From contig NC_013889.1 in the NCBI RefSeq assembly GCF_000025545.1, positions 1,915,501 through 1,979,500 on the forward strand: a stretch of 64,000 nt of DNA, given 5' to 3'. Positions 34,615-46,299 of the stretch are shown here, piece after piece. A model generated the notes under the pieces. That model was not told where the DNA came from. It was given only the letters and a program-made list of their open reading frames with translations, and ran no database searches. Each line of letters begins with the position of its first letter. Positions within the stretch are counted from its first letter, which is position 1. Position numbers and translations under genes: made by a program. Origin of the DNA: Thioalkalivibrio sp. K90mix. Lineage in GTDB: Bacteria; Pseudomonadota; Gammaproteobacteria; Ectothiorhodospirales; Ectothiorhodospiraceae.

Positions 34615-35622
34615 TCAGACGCGGTAGTACTCGCGATACCACTCGACGAAGCGGGCGACGCCCTCCTCGACCGATGTGGTCGGTTCGTAGCCGGTGTCGG
34701 TGCGCAGCGCCTCGACGTCGGCGTAGGTGTCCGGCACATCCCCCGGCTGCAGCGGCAGCAGGTTCTTCTCCGCCTTGCAGCCCAGGCAGTCTTCCAGCAC
34801 CTCGATGTAGTGCATCAGCTCCACCGGGCGGTGCGCGCCGATGTTGTACAGCCGGTAGGGCGCTGCACTCGTCGCCGAGTCGGGCTCGGCCCCGGTCCAC
34901 GCCGGGTTGGACCGGGCCGGACGGTCCAGCGCGCGAATCACGCCCTCGACGATGTCGTCGATGTAGGTGAAGTCGCGCCGATGATGACCGTAGTTGAAGA
35001 CGTCGATCGGCTCGCCCGCCAGGATCTTCTTCGTGAACAGAAACAGCGCCATGTCCGGGCGGCCCCAGGGGCCGTAGACGGTAAAGAAGCGCAGCCCGGT
35101 CACTGGCAGGTCGTAGAGATGGCTGTAGGTGTGGGCCATCAGCTCGTTGGCCTTCTTGCTCGCGGCGTAGAGGGAGAGCGGATGGTCGACGTTGTCGTGC
35201 ACCGAGAACGGCATCGTGGTGTTGGCGCCGTAGACGGAGCTGGAGCTGGCGTAGACCAGGTGCTCCACACCAAAGTGCCGGCAGCCCTCCAGGATGTTGC
35301 CGAAACCGACCAGGTTGGTGTCGACATAGGCCGCCGGGTTCTCCAGGGAGTAGCGCACCCCGGCCTGGGCCGCCAGGTTCACCACCCGCTCCGGGCGATG
35401 CTCGCGAAACACCCGCTCCATCGCGGCGCGGTCGGCGATGTCCTCGCGGACCTCGGTATAGCCCGGGTGGTCCTGGGTGCGCGCCAGGCGCGCCTCTTTC
35501 AGCGAGACATCGTAGTAGTCGTTGAGGTTGTCAACGCCAATGACCTCGTCGCCCCGCTCCAGCAGGCGCAGGGCGAGGGCACTGCCAATAAATCCGGCGC
35601 TGCCGGTCACCAGGATTCTCAT
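34615..35622 (-). CDS. UDP-glucuronate 4-epimerase type NAD-dependent epimerase
   Basis: A 335-residue short-chain dehydrogenase-type epimerase: [19 protein letters not shown] binds [21 protein letters not shown] is typical of CapI/LspL-type UDP-GlcA 4-epimerases, and the catalytic S/Y/K set is in [11 protein letters not shown] and [11 protein letters not shown]. It makes UDP-galacturonate for surface polysaccharide. It is convergent with imuB and has no glycan genes around it. Confidence 0.9.
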   Translation of the reverse strand: MRILVTGSAGFIGSALALRLLERGDEVIGVDNLNDYYDVSLKEARLARTQDHPGYTEVREDIADRAAMERVFREHRPERVVNLAAQAGVRYSLENPAAYVDTNLVGFGNILEGCRHFGVEHLVYASSSSVYGANTTMPFSVHDNVDHPLSLYAASKKANELMAHTYSHLYDLPVTGLRFFTVYGPWGRPDMALFLFTKKILAGEPIDVFNYGHHRRDFTYIDDIVEGVIRALDRPARSNPAWTGAEPDSATSAAPYRLYNIGAHRPVELMHYIEVLEDCLGCKAEKNLLPLQPGDVPDTYADVEALRTDTGYEPTTSVEEGVARFVEWYREYYRV

Positions 35623-35647
35623 GGACGGATCATGTGCCTTATGCCGA

Positions 35648-35706
35648 TGTTAAGCCGATGGGGGCCGGGCCTGGCTCCCCATCGCTCAGGGGGCTGAGCT
35701 CCTGCA
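35648..35706. repeat. REP-like palindrome
   Basis: GGGCCGGGCCTGGCTCCCCA...TCGCTCAGGGGGCTGAGCTC is an imperfect member of the TAGGAGCC family at 16660-16806, between the epimerase start and the end of minE. Confidence 0.55.
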
Positions 35707-35729
35707 GAGAGAGACGGGCTGAACATATG

Positions 35730-35987
35730 CTAGCCCCGATCGTCGGGCAGGGTGATGTTCAACTCCAGCACCTCGCAGTCGCCCTCGCGGTCGACGTTCA
35801 TCTGCACGGCGTCGTCGTTGACCTTCACGTACTTGCGGATGACCTGCAGCAGTTCCTGCTGCATCGCGGGCAGATAATCCGGCCCGCCCCGGGCCGCACG
35901 TTCGCGCGCCACGATGATCTGCAGGCGTTCCTTGGCAACACTGGCGCTTCTCTGCCGCGGCTGGCGGAAGTAATCAAAAATACCCAT
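35730..35987 (-). CDS. minE: Cell division topological specificity factor MinE
   Basis: An 85-residue protein with [18 protein letters not shown] (MinD-binding helix/strand) and [15 protein letters not shown]. It displaces MinD from the membrane to drive Min oscillation. It lies 2 nt after minD. Confidence 0.95.
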   Translation of the reverse strand: MGIFDYFRQPRQRSASVAKERLQIIVARERAARGGPDYLPAMQQELLQVIRKYVKVNDDAVQMNVDREGDCEVLELNITLPDDRG

Positions 35988-35989
35988 GA

Positions 35990-36799
35990 TCAGCTCCCGA
36001 ACAGACGTCCGAAGAAGCCCTTCTTCGGTACATCGACAAAGCGAAGCGGGCGCTCCTCGCCCAGGAAGCGATCCACTGCATCCTGGTAGGCCTGTCCGGC
36101 ATCGGATTCCTCGTCCAGCACCACCGGCAGACCGGCGTTCGAGGCGTTCAGCACGGCCTGCGACTCGGGGATCACGCCCAGCAGGTCGATCGCCAGGATC
36201 TCGCCCACGTCCTCGATGCTGAGCATCTCGCCGCGCGCGGCGCGCTCCGCGGCATAGCGGGTCAGCAGCAGACGCCCCTGGATCGGCTCGCCGCCCTGTT
36301 CCACCTGCCGGGTCTTGCTGGCGAGGATGCCGAGGATGCGATCGGAGTCGCGCACCGAGGAGACCTCGGGGTTGGTGACCACAATGGCCTCGTCGGCGAA
36401 ATAGGCCGCCATCAGCGCGCCCCGCTCGATCCCTGCCGGACTGTCGCAGATGATGTACTCGAAGTCCTCGGACAGTTCGTTCAGCACACGCTCCACACCG
36501 TCCTGGGTCAGGGCGTCCTTGTCGCGGGTCTGCGAGGCCGGGAGGATGTACAGGTTGTCCGCGCGCTTGTCGCGGATCAGCGCCTGTTTCAGGTTGGCGT
36601 CGCCATTGATCACGTTGACGAAGTCGTACACCACACGGCGCTCACAGCCCATGATGAGGTCCAGGTTGCGCAGACCGACGTCGAAATCGATCACGGCCGT
36701 CTTGTGGCCGCGCAGGGCCAGACCGGTGGCGATCGCGGCAGAGGTGGTGGTCTTGCCGACCCCGCCCTTGCCCGAGGTAATCACTACGATGCGTGCCAT
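35990..36799 (-). CDS. minD: Septum-site-determining ATPase MinD
   Basis: A 269-residue ATPase with the deviant Walker [34 protein letters not shown], and the C-terminal amphipathic membrane-targeting helix [11 protein letters not shown]. It recruits MinC to the membrane. The ATG follows an AGGAG directly next to an R1 element that separates it from minC. Confidence 0.97.
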   Translation of the reverse strand: MARIVVITSGKGGVGKTTTSAAIATGLALRGHKTAVIDFDVGLRNLDLIMGCERRVVYDFVNVINGDANLKQALIRDKRADNLYILPASQTRDKDALTQDGVERVLNELSEDFEYIICDSPAGIERGALMAAYFADEAIVVTNPEVSSVRDSDRILGILASKTRQVEQGGEPIQGRLLLTRYAAERAARGEMLSIEDVGEILAIDLLGVIPESQAVLNASNAGLPVVLDEESDAGQAYQDAVDRFLGEERPLRFVDVPKKGFFGRLFGS

Positions 36800-36815
36800 G
36801 GTGGCTGCTTCTCCT

Positions 36816-37102
36816 TAGGGAAACGCTGATGAATGTACGCACTCGCGCTCGAGTCGCTTTTGCGTGCGAACAAGGCGCGGTGAGCGCAGTGTAGCCGAGC
36901 TACATGAGCGAACCGCAACGCCGTGCCCACGCAAAAGCGGCCGAGCCCCGGCATTGAATGGCTTGTGGGGTTGGTACCCCAGGTTCCCCGATCCTGTGTT
37001 GCGCCGCTTGCGGGTAGAACCACTACCCGCTGCACGACGCGCCTTGTCTCGGAAAACCTGGGGTACCAACGCGAGTGTGTACATTCATCAGCGTTTCCCT
37101 TA
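36816..37102 (-). repeat. R1 palindromic element, copy C (287 nt)
   Basis: It is in reverse orientation: ends TAGGGAAACGCTGATGAATG and CATTCATCAGCGTTTCCCTT, with arm 2 first. Arm 1 is GTTGGTACCCCAGGTT / AACCTGGGGTACCAAC. It lies between minC and minD inside the min operon, its edge 17 nt from the minD start codon. Confidence 0.9.
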
Positions 37103-37150
37103 GTCGTCGCGCGAGGACGTGTACAGGACCGAGCGGCGCACGCCGCTCGC

Positions 37151-37930
37151 TCAGATTTCCGCGATCTTGAGGCTTTCGCCCGCGAGTGTCACCAGCCGGT
37201 TCTCGCCGCGCTCGGACTCGGCGATATCCTCGGCTACCCGGTAATGCCCGGCGATGGACAACAGCTCCGCATCCAGTCGCCGGCAGAAGATCCGAGCCGT
37301 CTCCAGGCCCCGCACGCCGGCGAGTGCCCGCCCGCGCAGCGGACCCAGCACATGGATGTGCCCATCCGCCAGCAGCTCGGCCCCGGCGGACACCGCCCCG
37401 GTCACCAGCAGGTCGCCCCCTCGGGCATAGATCTGCTGCCCGGAGCGCACCGGCCGATCCACGACGCGGGTCGCGCTGTGCACGGCTGGGGTCGCCTCGG
37501 GCGTGTTGTCCGCGGATTTCTTGCCCTTCCTGCTCGGCGGCGGCTCCGGGGCCTCGTCCTCTTCCAGGGACACCTCGCCACTGGGCGCGCCGCCACGCCC
37601 GCCCAGTTGCAGCACGGGCAGCACGTCGAACAACTCGGAATAGCTCTGCAGGCGCTCGGCGACCTCGCCCGCCTGCAGGCCGATCAGCTTGAAGCCCTCG
37701 GCGCGCACCTGTTCGATGGTTGCCTGAAGGTCCGTCTCGGGGGACTCGGCCACCGGCTCGAGATCCAGCACGATCGGCATGTCGCGCATCAGGTCCGGGG
37801 CCTGTTCGCGGTGCGCGGCGAGTTGTTCGCCCAGCATCCGGGGATCGGTCTGAAACACGCGCAGTACCGACACCAGCATCATGCGCCCTTTCAGTTCAAT
37901 GGTCTGGACGGGACTCGGCGTGGCGCTCAT
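37151..37930 (-). CDS. minC: Septum-site-determining protein MinC
   Basis: A 259-residue FtsZ inhibitor. The N-terminal domain ([30 protein letters not shown]) is joined by a charged linker (residues ~125-155) to the C-terminal beta-helix ([36 protein letters not shown]), which binds MinD. It is flanked on both sides by R1 elements in the same orientation, which is unusual for a min operon. Confidence 0.93.
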   Translation of the reverse strand: MSATPSPVQTIELKGRMMLVSVLRVFQTDPRMLGEQLAAHREQAPDLMRDMPIVLDLEPVAESPETDLQATIEQVRAEGFKLIGLQAGEVAERLQSYSELFDVLPVLQLGGRGGAPSGEVSLEEDEAPEPPPSRKGKKSADNTPEATPAVHSATRVVDRPVRSGQQIYARGGDLLVTGAVSAGAELLADGHIHVLGPLRGRALAGVRGLETARIFCRRLDAELLSIAGHYRVAEDIAESERGENRLVTLAGESLKIAEI

Positions 37931-38075
37931 GCGTGCATTGGGCCCTGCTGTGGGATCGGCATTCGGGAAACACGGTTTCCGGTCCGGCGCGTGTCGGAAG
38001 ACCGGAAAGATGCGCGCTTTATAGCGCGGACGGGGAAAGCACAGCAAGGGAGTGCCACCGAAATCGGCGGTGGAT

Positions 38076-38358
38076 CAAGGAAACACTGATCAATGTACAC
38101 GCTCGCGCTCGAGTCGCTTTTGCATGCGAACAAGGCGCGGCGACTGCCGTGCAGTCATTCTGCACAAGGGAGCCGCAACGCCGTGCGCATGCAAAAGCGG
38201 CCGAGCCCTGGCATTCAATCACTTGTGGGGTTGGTACCCCAGGTTCCCCGATCCTGCGTTGCGCCGCTTGCGGGTAGAACTACCGGCTGCACGGCGCGCC
38301 TTGTCTCGGAAAACCTGGGGTACCAACGCGAGTGTGTACATTGGTCAGTGTTTCCTTA
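38076..38358 (-). repeat. R1 palindromic element, copy D (283 nt)
   Basis: Orientation is as copy C. Arm 1 is GTTGGTACCCCAGGTT / AACCTGGGGTACCAAC and arm 2 CTTTTGCATGCG / CGCATGCAAAAG; this last pair differs from other copies on both sides (TGCATGCG against TGCGTGCG). The right end gives the TAA stop of the DUF1295 gene. Confidence 0.9.
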
Positions 38359-39129
38359 AGCTCGCGGCGGACCCGGGATCAGCGTATTGGTGCGCCGCGC
38401 GTACTCCGCATAGCCCGGCCGCGAGGCATGCAGACGTTTTTCCAGTAACGTGACGCCCGACACACGCAGGATCAGCACGATCATCAGGATCGCAGAGGGT
38501 ACCGCCCACCAGCCCCCGGCGGCCAGGGCGAGCAAGCCGTAGCCCACCCAGACGACGATCTCGCCGAAGTAGTTCGGGTGGCGGCTGTAGCGCCACAAGC
38601 CCTGGTCCATGACCTTGCCCCGCCTTGCAGGGTCGGCCCGGAAGCGCGCCATCTGTGCGTCCGCGACCGTTTCATACAGCGTGCCCAGCGCCCAGACCGC
38701 CACGCCCAGCGCCGCCAGCGGCCACCCGATACTCGCGGCATTCGTGACCGCCAGCATCGGCAGGCCGATCACGGCGACCAGCGCGCCCTGCAGCCAGAAG
38801 ATGGTGACCAGGCTGCGCGCGGCAAAGGCCCGGTCCGACAGCCCCTCGCGCATGTCGGTATAGCGCCCGTCCTCGCCGTGACCCCAGTTACGCCAGGTGA
38901 TGAACAGCGACAGCCGCAAGCCCCACACCAGCACCGGGATCACGATCCAGAGGCCCTGTAACGGCCAACCCGCCAGCCCCCACCAGACCAGTGTCACGAC
39001 CACGAAGCCCAGGCCCCAGAAGCGATCGACCAGGCTGGCATCGTGGCGCCATACGCTGCCGGCCCAGACCAGGGTCATCAGAACCAGACTGGCCAGAAGC
39101 CCCCAGAGAAACGCCATCAGTGCCTCCAT
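38356..39129 (-). CDS. DUF1295 membrane protein (steroid 5-alpha-reductase-like)
   Basis: A 257-residue protein with about six hydrophobic helices. The C-terminal QGLWRYSRHPNYFGEIVVWV and PGYAEYARRTNTLIP are hallmarks of DUF1295/isoprenylcysteine-methyltransferase-like reductases. It follows the Cfa-type methyltransferase by 5 nt, a common pairing in gammaproteobacteria that suggests fatty-acid modification in the membrane. TAA stop comes from R1 copy D. Confidence 0.88.
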   Translation of the reverse strand: MEALMAFLWGLLASLVLMTLVWAGSVWRHDASLVDRFWGLGFVVVTLVWWGLAGWPLQGLWIVIPVLVWGLRLSLFITWRNWGHGEDGRYTDMREGLSDRAFAARSLVTIFWLQGALVAVIGLPMLAVTNAASIGWPLAALGVAVWALGTLYETVADAQMARFRADPARRGKVMDQGLWRYSRHPNYFGEIVVWVGYGLLALAAGGWWAVPSAILMIVLILRVSGVTLLEKRLHASRPGYAEYARRTNTLIPGPPRA

Positions 39130-39134
39130 CGCGA

Positions 39135-40172
39135 TCAGTCTCCCGGCCGCTCGAACAGCACATGGGAGACGAACCACTCGTCCCCGCCGCCGTAGTCGAA
39201 CAGCTCCGCGCAGGCCATGTAGAAGATCCGCCAGCGCTGGAACCAGAGTGCCGCCTGCTGTGCACCATAGGCCGTCTCGAACAGGGGCATCAGCGTGTCG
39301 CGGGCGCGATCCTGGCGGGCCAGCCAGGCGTTGATCGTGCGGGCGTAGTGCTGCCCACCGACGCGCCACTGGCGGATCACCCGCAGGTCCTCCTGGAAGT
39401 GCCGCGCGAGGTCGTCCGACGGCATCAGGCCGTCGCGGAAGAAGTACCGCCCCATCCAGTCATGCTCGCCCTCGGACTCGAACACATAGGCATGTTCGCG
39501 ATGGGCGAACACATGCATGAAGAAGCGCCCGCCGGGATTGAGCCACCCGGCAATGCGCCGCAGCAGTTCCGGCCAGTTGCGCATGTGCTCGAACATCTCG
39601 ATCGAGACCGCCCGGTCAAAGCCCGGCTCCGGCGGGGCGAACGTGTTCATGTCCGCGGTCAGGACCTCGAGATTCGCGAGCCCCAGGGCATCGCGCCGGG
39701 CCTCGATGAAGGCCCGCTGGGTACTGGAATTGGAGACGGCGGTGATCCGTGCGCCGGGGTACTGCTCGGCCATCCACAGCGACAGCGATCCCCAGCCACA
39801 GCCCAGTTCCAGCACCCGCTGGCCATCGGCAATCCCCGCACGCTCGCAGGTCAGGCGCAGCATCGCGACCTCGGCCGCCTCGAGGGTGTCGACGCCCTCC
39901 GGCCACCAGGCACTGGAGTACTTGAGCCGCGGACCCAGGCACTGCTCGAAATAAGCGGTGGGGATCTCGTAGTGCTGCTCGTTGGCGATGTCGGTGGACA
40001 GGGCGACCGGGGCCGCGCGCATGGACTCGATCAGGGCGTAGCGCCGCTCCATGGTCGCCTCGGCCGTGCCGGAGACCTCTGCCAGGCGCTCCGCCAGCAG
40101 CCGGCGGATCCCCGCGCGGACCAGCAAGTCCGGCATGCGTCCCTGCTCCGCCCACTCCATCATCCGCTGCAT
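39135..40172 (-). CDS. Cfa-family SAM methyltransferase (second copy)
   Basis: A 345-residue protein: HYEIPTAYFEQCLGPRLKYS, VLELGCGWGSLSLWMAEQYP (motif I), ITAVSNSSTQRAFIEARRDA, VSIEMFEHMRNWPELLRRIA. GGGGAG lies 7 nt before the ATG at 40172. Compared with the protein at 5386-6654 it lacks the large N-terminal lipid-binding part, so substrate may be a smaller lipid or alcohol/amine, as for coclaurine-methyltransferase-like members. Operon with DUF1295. Confidence 0.88.
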   Translation of the reverse strand: MQRMMEWAEQGRMPDLLVRAGIRRLLAERLAEVSGTAEATMERRYALIESMRAAPVALSTDIANEQHYEIPTAYFEQCLGPRLKYSSAWWPEGVDTLEAAEVAMLRLTCERAGIADGQRVLELGCGWGSLSLWMAEQYPGARITAVSNSSTQRAFIEARRDALGLANLEVLTADMNTFAPPEPGFDRAVSIEMFEHMRNWPELLRRIAGWLNPGGRFFMHVFAHREHAYVFESEGEHDWMGRYFFRDGLMPSDDLARHFQEDLRVIRQWRVGGQHYARTINAWLARQDRARDTLMPLFETAYGAQQAALWFQRWRIFYMACAELFDYGGGDEWFVSHVLFERPGD

Positions 40173-40237
40173 GCCACATCTCCCCTTGAGTGCAACATGG
40201 ACCCCGGGAAATGTGACCGGTTCCCGCGATTCAGCCC

Positions 40238-43200
40238 CTACGGATCGCTGCGACGATCCCCGTACCCACCGCCACCGGGTGTGCGTATCTCGATCGCATC
40301 GCCTGGCTCTATCTGGCGGCGATCGCAGGCGGACATCGGTTCGCGCGTGCCGTCGGCGCGCAGGATCGAATCCTCCCCCGGCGCGCCCGCCCCGCCTCCG
40401 GCGATCCCGAACGGCGGCACCCGGCGACGGTTGGCCAGCAGCACGACCTCCATCGCCTGGTCGAAACCAAGCCGACGGATCACCCCGTCGCCGCCCGCAT
40501 AACGCCCCTGCCCGCCAGAACCGCGGCGGTAGGCGAAGCATTCCACCCGCACCGGGAAACGGCTCTCCAGCACCTCGGGATCGGTCAGCCGCGAGTTGGT
40601 CATGTGCGTCTGCACCGCACTGGCCCCGGCGTAACCCGGTCCCGCGCCGGCCCCGCCTGCGATCGTCTCGTAGTACTGGTAGTCGGCATTGCCGAAGGTC
40701 AGGTTGTTCATCGTGCCCTGGGCCGCCGCCTGCACGCCCAGCGCCCCGAACAGGGCATCGGTGACTACCTGCGAGGTCTCGACATTGCCGGCCACCACCG
40801 CGGCGGGCGGTGCCGGGTTCAGCAGACTGTCTTCCGGGATGACCAGATCCACCGGGGCGAGGCAGCCGTCATTCAGCGGGATCGCATCCTCCAGCAGGGT
40901 GCGCAGTACATACAGCACCGCCGCGCGCACGATGGAGCTCGGCGCGTTGAAGTTGTCCTCGCGTACGGCGCTGGTGCCGGTGAAGTCGATACGCAGGCGC
41001 CGGGCCGCGGGATCGGGCACCACACGCACCTGCACCTCGGCGCCGTTGTCCATCGCGTATGCGAACCGGCCGTCCTCGAGCGTCGGGATCAGCCGTCCCA
41101 CGGCCTCGGCCGCGTTGTCCAGCACATGGCCCATGTAGGCCGTCACCGTGGCCGCGCCGTATTCATCCAGCAGCCGGCCCAACTCCTCCAGCCCCTTGCG
41201 GTTGGCCGCAACCTGCGCCTCGAGATCGGCGAGGTTCTGATCGGGGTTGCGCGCCGGCCACCGACCCTCGCCGAGCCGGGCGCGCAGGCGGTCGCTGTCG
41301 AACACCCCGTCGCGCACGAGCCGGGTGGGCGGGATCAGCACACCCTCCTCCTCCAGGCAGGTGGAGAACGCGGGCATGGAGCCCGGGGTCACGCCGCCGA
41401 CATCCGCGTGATGCCCGCGCGAGGCGACGAAGAACGCGGGGGGGCCGGCCGCTGCAGACGTATCCTCGGTTACCTGTTCGTCGCCATCCAGGAACACCGG
41501 CGTCACCACGGTGATGTCCGGCAGGTGGGTGCCGCCGTTGTAGGGGTCGTTCAGCACGAAGGCATCGCCCGGGCGCAGGTCGCCCGCGAACGCCTCCACC
41601 ACCGCGCGCACACTGGCCCCCATGGAGCCGAGATGGACGGGCATGTGCGGGGCATTGGCAACCAGGCGGCCCTCGGCGTCGAACAGTGCACAGGAGAAGT
41701 CCAGGCGCTCCTTGATGTTCACCGAGTGCGCGGTGTTGCGCAGAGTGAACCCCATCTGGTCGGCGATCGCCATGAAGCGGTTGTTGAACACCTCCAGCAG
41801 GATCGGATCACGCGGGACGGCCTCGGGGTTCGTTGCGGCCGCGCCCGCACGCCGCGCGCTGCCCCGCTCGCGATCCAGCCGCAGGGTCCCGTCCGCCTCG
41901 ATGCACCCGGCCCAGCCAGGTTCCAGCACCAGCGTCGCGGTCGGCTCGATCACGATGGCCGGGCCGGCCAGGGTCATGCCCGGTTGCAGCGATTCCCGTC
42001 GGTACAGCGGCACATGGCGCTGTTCGCCGTCGATGACCATCGCGACCGCATCCGCCTCCGGCGCGGCCCCCCGGGACGCCGCAGGCGCCACGTGTTCCGA
42101 TGCGGTCTCCCTCGGCGCGGCGATCGCCTCGGCGGTCGCGATCGCCACCACCAGCTCGCGATCCGGCGGGGCAAAGCCATAGCGCGCGCGGTAGGCCTCG
42201 GCAAAGGCGGCCATCAACGCCGCGGGCTCGCCCGCCGGCACCTCCAGCGCGGTGTCCGATCCGGCCAGGCGCAGGTGCAGCCGCCGTTCGATCCGCATGT
42301 CCGTTGCCGCCACACCCTGCTCCGCCAGCGCGGCGCGAGCGGCCTCGGCCTGTTCCGCCAGGGCGGACTCGATCGCCCCGGCGTGCTGATCGTCCAGCGG
42401 CCACTCCAGGCTGCGTTCGCGCAGGGCGCGCAACTCGCCCAGCCCCATCCCGTAGGCAGACAGCACGCCACCGAGCGGATGGAACAGGATATGCCGCATG
42501 CCCAGCTGTTCCGCCACGCGGCAGGCGTGCTGGCCACCAGCGCCACCGAAACACACCAGCGCATAACGCGAGACATCATGCCCGCGCTGCACCGAGATGG
42601 TCTTGATCGCCTGGGCCATATGCTCCACCGCGATCTGCAGCGCCCCCTCGGCCAGGCCCTCCGGGGTGGCGGGTTCTCCGGTCGCGGCCGCCACCTCGGC
42701 GGCCAGCTCCGCGAACTGTCGGCGCACCGGTTCCGGATCCAGCGGCCGGTCGCGATCCGGCCCGAACACCGCCGGGAAGTACTCCGGGCGCAGGCGCCCC
42801 AGCAGCAGGTTGCAGTCGGTGACGGTCAGCGGCCCGCCCTGGCCGTAACAGGCGGGTCCGGGCTGGGCGCCGGCGGATTCCGGGCCCACCCGCAGACGGA
42901 TGCCATCGAAGCGGCAGATCGACCCGCCCCCGGCCGCGACCGTATGGATATCGAGCATGGGCACACGCAGCCGCGCACCCGCCACCTCGCTCTCCTGGCG
43001 GCGTTCCAGCGCCCCCGCCAGATGCGCGACGTCGGTGGAGGTGCCACCCATGTCGAAGGTAATCAGGCGTTGGAAACCGAGCGGGCGAGCCGTCTTGAGT
43101 GCGCCAACGATCCCGCCGGCCGGCCCCGACAGGATCGCGTCACGCCCGCGAAACCGCGCCGCGTCCACCAGTCCGCCGTGCGACTGCATGAAGCGCAGAG

Positions 43201-43915
43201 GTACGCGGCCCAGCTCGCCCGCGACCTGCTCGACATAGCGGCGCAGCACCGGCGAGAGGTAGGCATCGACCACCGTGGTCTCGCCACGCGGGACGAGCTT
43301 GATCAGCGGGCTGGTCTGGTGGCTGGTCGCGACCTCGGCAAAGCCCAGTTCGCGCGCCAGCGAGGCGATCGCCTGCTCGTGCGCCGGGTAGCGATAGCCG
43401 TGCAGGCAGACAATCGCCACGCAGTGGATACCATCTGCCAGCGCCGCCTGCAGCCGCGGCCGCAGCGCGTCCAGATCGACCGGCTGCAGGACCTCGCCCG
43501 CCGCATTCACCCGCTCGCGCACCGGCTCCACACGCGTATAGACCGGTGTCGGCAGCCGGATCTCGCGGGCGAACAGATCGGGGCGCGCCTGAGGCCCGAT
43601 CGCCAGTGCGTCCTCCAGCCCCTCGGTGATCACCAGGAGCGTGGGCTCCCCCTTGCGCTCGAGCAGGGCGTTGGTGGCCACGGTTGTGCCCATGCGCACC
43701 TCGTGCACCACGCCGTCCGGAATGGGTGCATCGGCCGGGAGCTCCAGCAGATCGCGAATACCCTGCACGGCCGCGTCACGGTAGGCCTCCGGGTTTTCCG
43801 AAAGCAGTTTGCGGGTGTGCAGGCGCCCGTCCGGATCACGCGCGACCAGATCGGTGAACGTCCCGCCCCGGTCCACCCAGAAATGCCAGTCTTTCGCCGC
43901 TGTGGCTTGAGTCAT
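40238..43915 (-). CDS. Fused hydantoinase A/B protein, 5-oxoprolinase type
   Basis: A 1225-residue protein. HyuA part (~1-690): [56 protein letters not shown] (ATPase). HyuB part (~705-1225): [67 protein letters not shown]. This single-chain arrangement is that of ATP-dependent 5-oxoprolinase, which opens 5-oxoproline to glutamate; hydantoin substrates are possible. Start at 43915 is where homology begins. Gene stands alone. Confidence 0.9.
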   Translation of the reverse strand: MTQATAAKDWHFWVDRGGTFTDLVARDPDGRLHTRKLLSENPEAYRDAAVQGIRDLLELPADAPIPDGVVHEVRMGTTVATNALLERKGEPTLLVITEGLEDALAIGPQARPDLFAREIRLPTPVYTRVEPVRERVNAAGEVLQPVDLDALRPRLQAALADGIHCVAIVCLHGYRYPAHEQAIASLARELGFAEVATSHQTSPLIKLVPRGETTVVDAYLSPVLRRYVEQVAGELGRVPLRFMQSHGGLVDAARFRGRDAILSGPAGGIVGALKTARPLGFQRLITFDMGGTSTDVAHLAGALERRQESEVAGARLRVPMLDIHTVAAGGGSICRFDGIRLRVGPESAGAQPGPACYGQGGPLTVTDCNLLLGRLRPEYFPAVFGPDRDRPLDPEPVRRQFAELAAEVAAATGEPATPEGLAEGALQIAVEHMAQAIKTISVQRGHDVSRYALVCFGGAGGQHACRVAEQLGMRHILFHPLGGVLSAYGMGLGELRALRERSLEWPLDDQHAGAIESALAEQAEAARAALAEQGVAATDMRIERRLHLRLAGSDTALEVPAGEPAALMAAFAEAYRARYGFAPPDRELVVAIATAEAIAAPRETASEHVAPAASRGAAPEADAVAMVIDGEQRHVPLYRRESLQPGMTLAGPAIVIEPTATLVLEPGWAGCIEADGTLRLDRERGSARRAGAAATNPEAVPRDPILLEVFNNRFMAIADQMGFTLRNTAHSVNIKERLDFSCALFDAEGRLVANAPHMPVHLGSMGASVRAVVEAFAGDLRPGDAFVLNDPYNGGTHLPDITVVTPVFLDGDEQVTEDTSAAAGPPAFFVASRGHHADVGGVTPGSMPAFSTCLEEEGVLIPPTRLVRDGVFDSDRLRARLGEGRWPARNPDQNLADLEAQVAANRKGLEELGRLLDEYGAATVTAYMGHVLDNAAEAVGRLIPTLEDGRFAYAMDNGAEVQVRVVPDPAARRLRIDFTGTSAVREDNFNAPSSIVRAAVLYVLRTLLEDAIPLNDGCLAPVDLVIPEDSLLNPAPPAAVVAGNVETSQVVTDALFGALGVQAAAQGTMNNLTFGNADYQYYETIAGGAGAGPGYAGASAVQTHMTNSRLTDPEVLESRFPVRVECFAYRRGSGGQGRYAGGDGVIRRLGFDQAMEVVLLANRRRVPPFGIAGGGAGAPGEDSILRADGTREPMSACDRRQIEPGDAIEIRTPGGGGYGDRRSDP

Positions 43916-44009
43916 GTCCACCGCTCTGGTTTGATCGCCCGAACTCGCGACCCGTGACCCGGTCGCAGGCTCGTAATTCACGGGCCGTTGAACAAAGGAA
44001 TTATCGCGA

Positions 44010-45137
44010 ATGGACCCCATTACCCACGCCAGTCTCGGCGCCGTGATCGGCGGCCTCACCCTCGGCTCCCGCCTGGGGCGCAAGGCCGTGGTACTGGGGG
44101 CCGGTGTCGCCCTGCTGCCCGACCTGGATGCGTTCATAGCTTACGGGGACGCGGTATCGGAGTTCATCCACCACCGGGGCTTTACGCACTCCTGGCTGGT
44201 GCAGTTGCTGGTGGCCACCGGCGTTGCGGGGCTGCTCGCGAAGGTCCCGGCAACGCGGGAGATCGGCTTTGGCCGCTGGTGGCTGTTCTTCGTCCTGATC
44301 TGGACCACCCACTCGCTGAACGACCTGCTGACCACCTACGGCACCCAGGTGCTCTGGCCGCTGCCGGTCGGGCCCCTGTCCGCGGGCTCGATCTTCGTGA
44401 TCGACCCGTTCTACACCCTGCCGCTGCTGGTCGCGGCGATCGGCGCGCTGTTCTACCGCTTCGCCCCGCGCCTGCTGGTCGCCGGGCTCGTGCTCTCGAC
44501 CGTCTATGCCGGGTCCGGCCTGGCATTGAAGGCGTGGATCGACTACCGCATCCAGCCCGTGCTGGCCGCAATGGAGCTGGAGGACCAACCACGTCTGGTC
44601 CAGCCGACCCCGTTCAACCTGCTGCTGTGGCGTGTCACCGTGATCAACGGCGACGAGTTCCTGGATGCCTGGGTGGGCATCTTCGACGACCCGATCCGTC
44701 CCGACTTCGAACGCTTCGAGCGCGGTGACCGGGCGCTGCGCGAGGCCGCGCTGGCCCTGGACGACGGGCAGCGCCTGCAGTGGTTCTCCGGCGACTTCCT
44801 GCGCTTTCATCGCGCCACGCCTGACGAGGGCCCCGACCGGCTCGTGGTCACCGACATCCGCCTGGGGGCCCCCGGCTTCTTCCCGTTCGGCTTCGAGATC
44901 GCACAGGAGCGCAACGGCGACTGGGAGCCGATCCCCTCGCGTGCAATCGGCGAGCTGCCCCGGCGCGACAGCCTCGATGCCCTCAGCGGCATGCTGCAGC
45001 GGATCATCGATCCCGAGGGCGCACCCTGCATCATGGACCTGGGCAATCCGGCCTACGCGATCACCGAGCCGCCCCCGCGCTGTCGCATGGATGGACGCAC
45101 GTCGCCTCCCGCCGGGGGCGCGCACGACATGCCGTGA
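44010..45137 (+). CDS. YdjM-like inner-membrane metal-dependent hydrolase
   Basis: A 375-residue protein: [16 protein letters not shown] with [15 protein letters not shown] and [14 protein letters not shown] are the histidine/aspartate signature of the LexA-binding membrane hydrolase-like family (YdjM/DUF457). Four to five hydrophobic helices occupy residues ~1-175. The rest is soluble, ending in a tail that overlaps the next gene by 4 nt (GTGA). The substrate is unknown. Confidence 0.85.
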   Translation: MDPITHASLGAVIGGLTLGSRLGRKAVVLGAGVALLPDLDAFIAYGDAVSEFIHHRGFTHSWLVQLLVATGVAGLLAKVPATREIGFGRWWLFFVLIWTTHSLNDLLTTYGTQVLWPLPVGPLSAGSIFVIDPFYTLPLLVAAIGALFYRFAPRLLVAGLVLSTVYAGSGLALKAWIDYRIQPVLAAMELEDQPRLVQPTPFNLLLWRVTVINGDEFLDAWVGIFDDPIRPDFERFERGDRALREAALALDDGQRLQWFSGDFLRFHRATPDEGPDRLVVTDIRLGAPGFFPFGFEIAQERNGDWEPIPSRAIGELPRRDSLDALSGMLQRIIDPEGAPCIMDLGNPAYAITEPPPRCRMDGRTSPPAGGAHDMP

Positions 45138-45460
45138 GCCAGGACGAACCCAGCGTGTCCGGCCCGCCATCGGCCTGTGAACTGTGCGGCCGAACGATGG
45201 ACGACCTGACGCGGCATCACCTGATCCCGCGCAAGCAGCACCGGCGCAAGCGCATCCGGCGCCTGTTCAGTCGCAGCGATCGCGAACAGCGAATCCTCCG
45301 GGTCTGCCGCCCCTGCCACGACCACATCCACAAGCACTTTGACGAGCAGACCCTGGCCGAGCGCCTGAACACCGCGGAGGCCTTGCTCGCCGAGCCGGTC
45401 GTGCAGGACTTCGTCGCCTGGATCGCGCGCCACCCGCCGGGCTTCAAACCGCGCAGCTGA
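45134..45460 (+). CDS. Small HNH-type nuclease-like protein
   Basis: A 108-residue protein starting with GTG. CELCGRTMDDLTRHHLIPRK and VCRPCHDHIHKHF give two Cys pairs around an HH...H core, the HNH/treble-clef arrangement. Small solitary proteins of this kind are common in Proteobacteria and of unknown role. It is translationally coupled to the YdjM-like gene. Confidence 0.8.
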   Translation: MSQDEPSVSGPPSACELCGRTMDDLTRHHLIPRKQHRRKRIRRLFSRSDREQRILRVCRPCHDHIHKHFDEQTLAERLNTAEALLAEPVVQDFVAWIARHPPGFKPRS

Positions 45461-45462
45461 GC

Positions 45463-46299
<837 letters not shown>

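Noticed and set aside
24663-38343. TGTACA motifs inside R1 ends as further CarH sites
   Set aside because: They occur singly in the element ends without 11-bp repetition and are part of the palindromic structure of R1.
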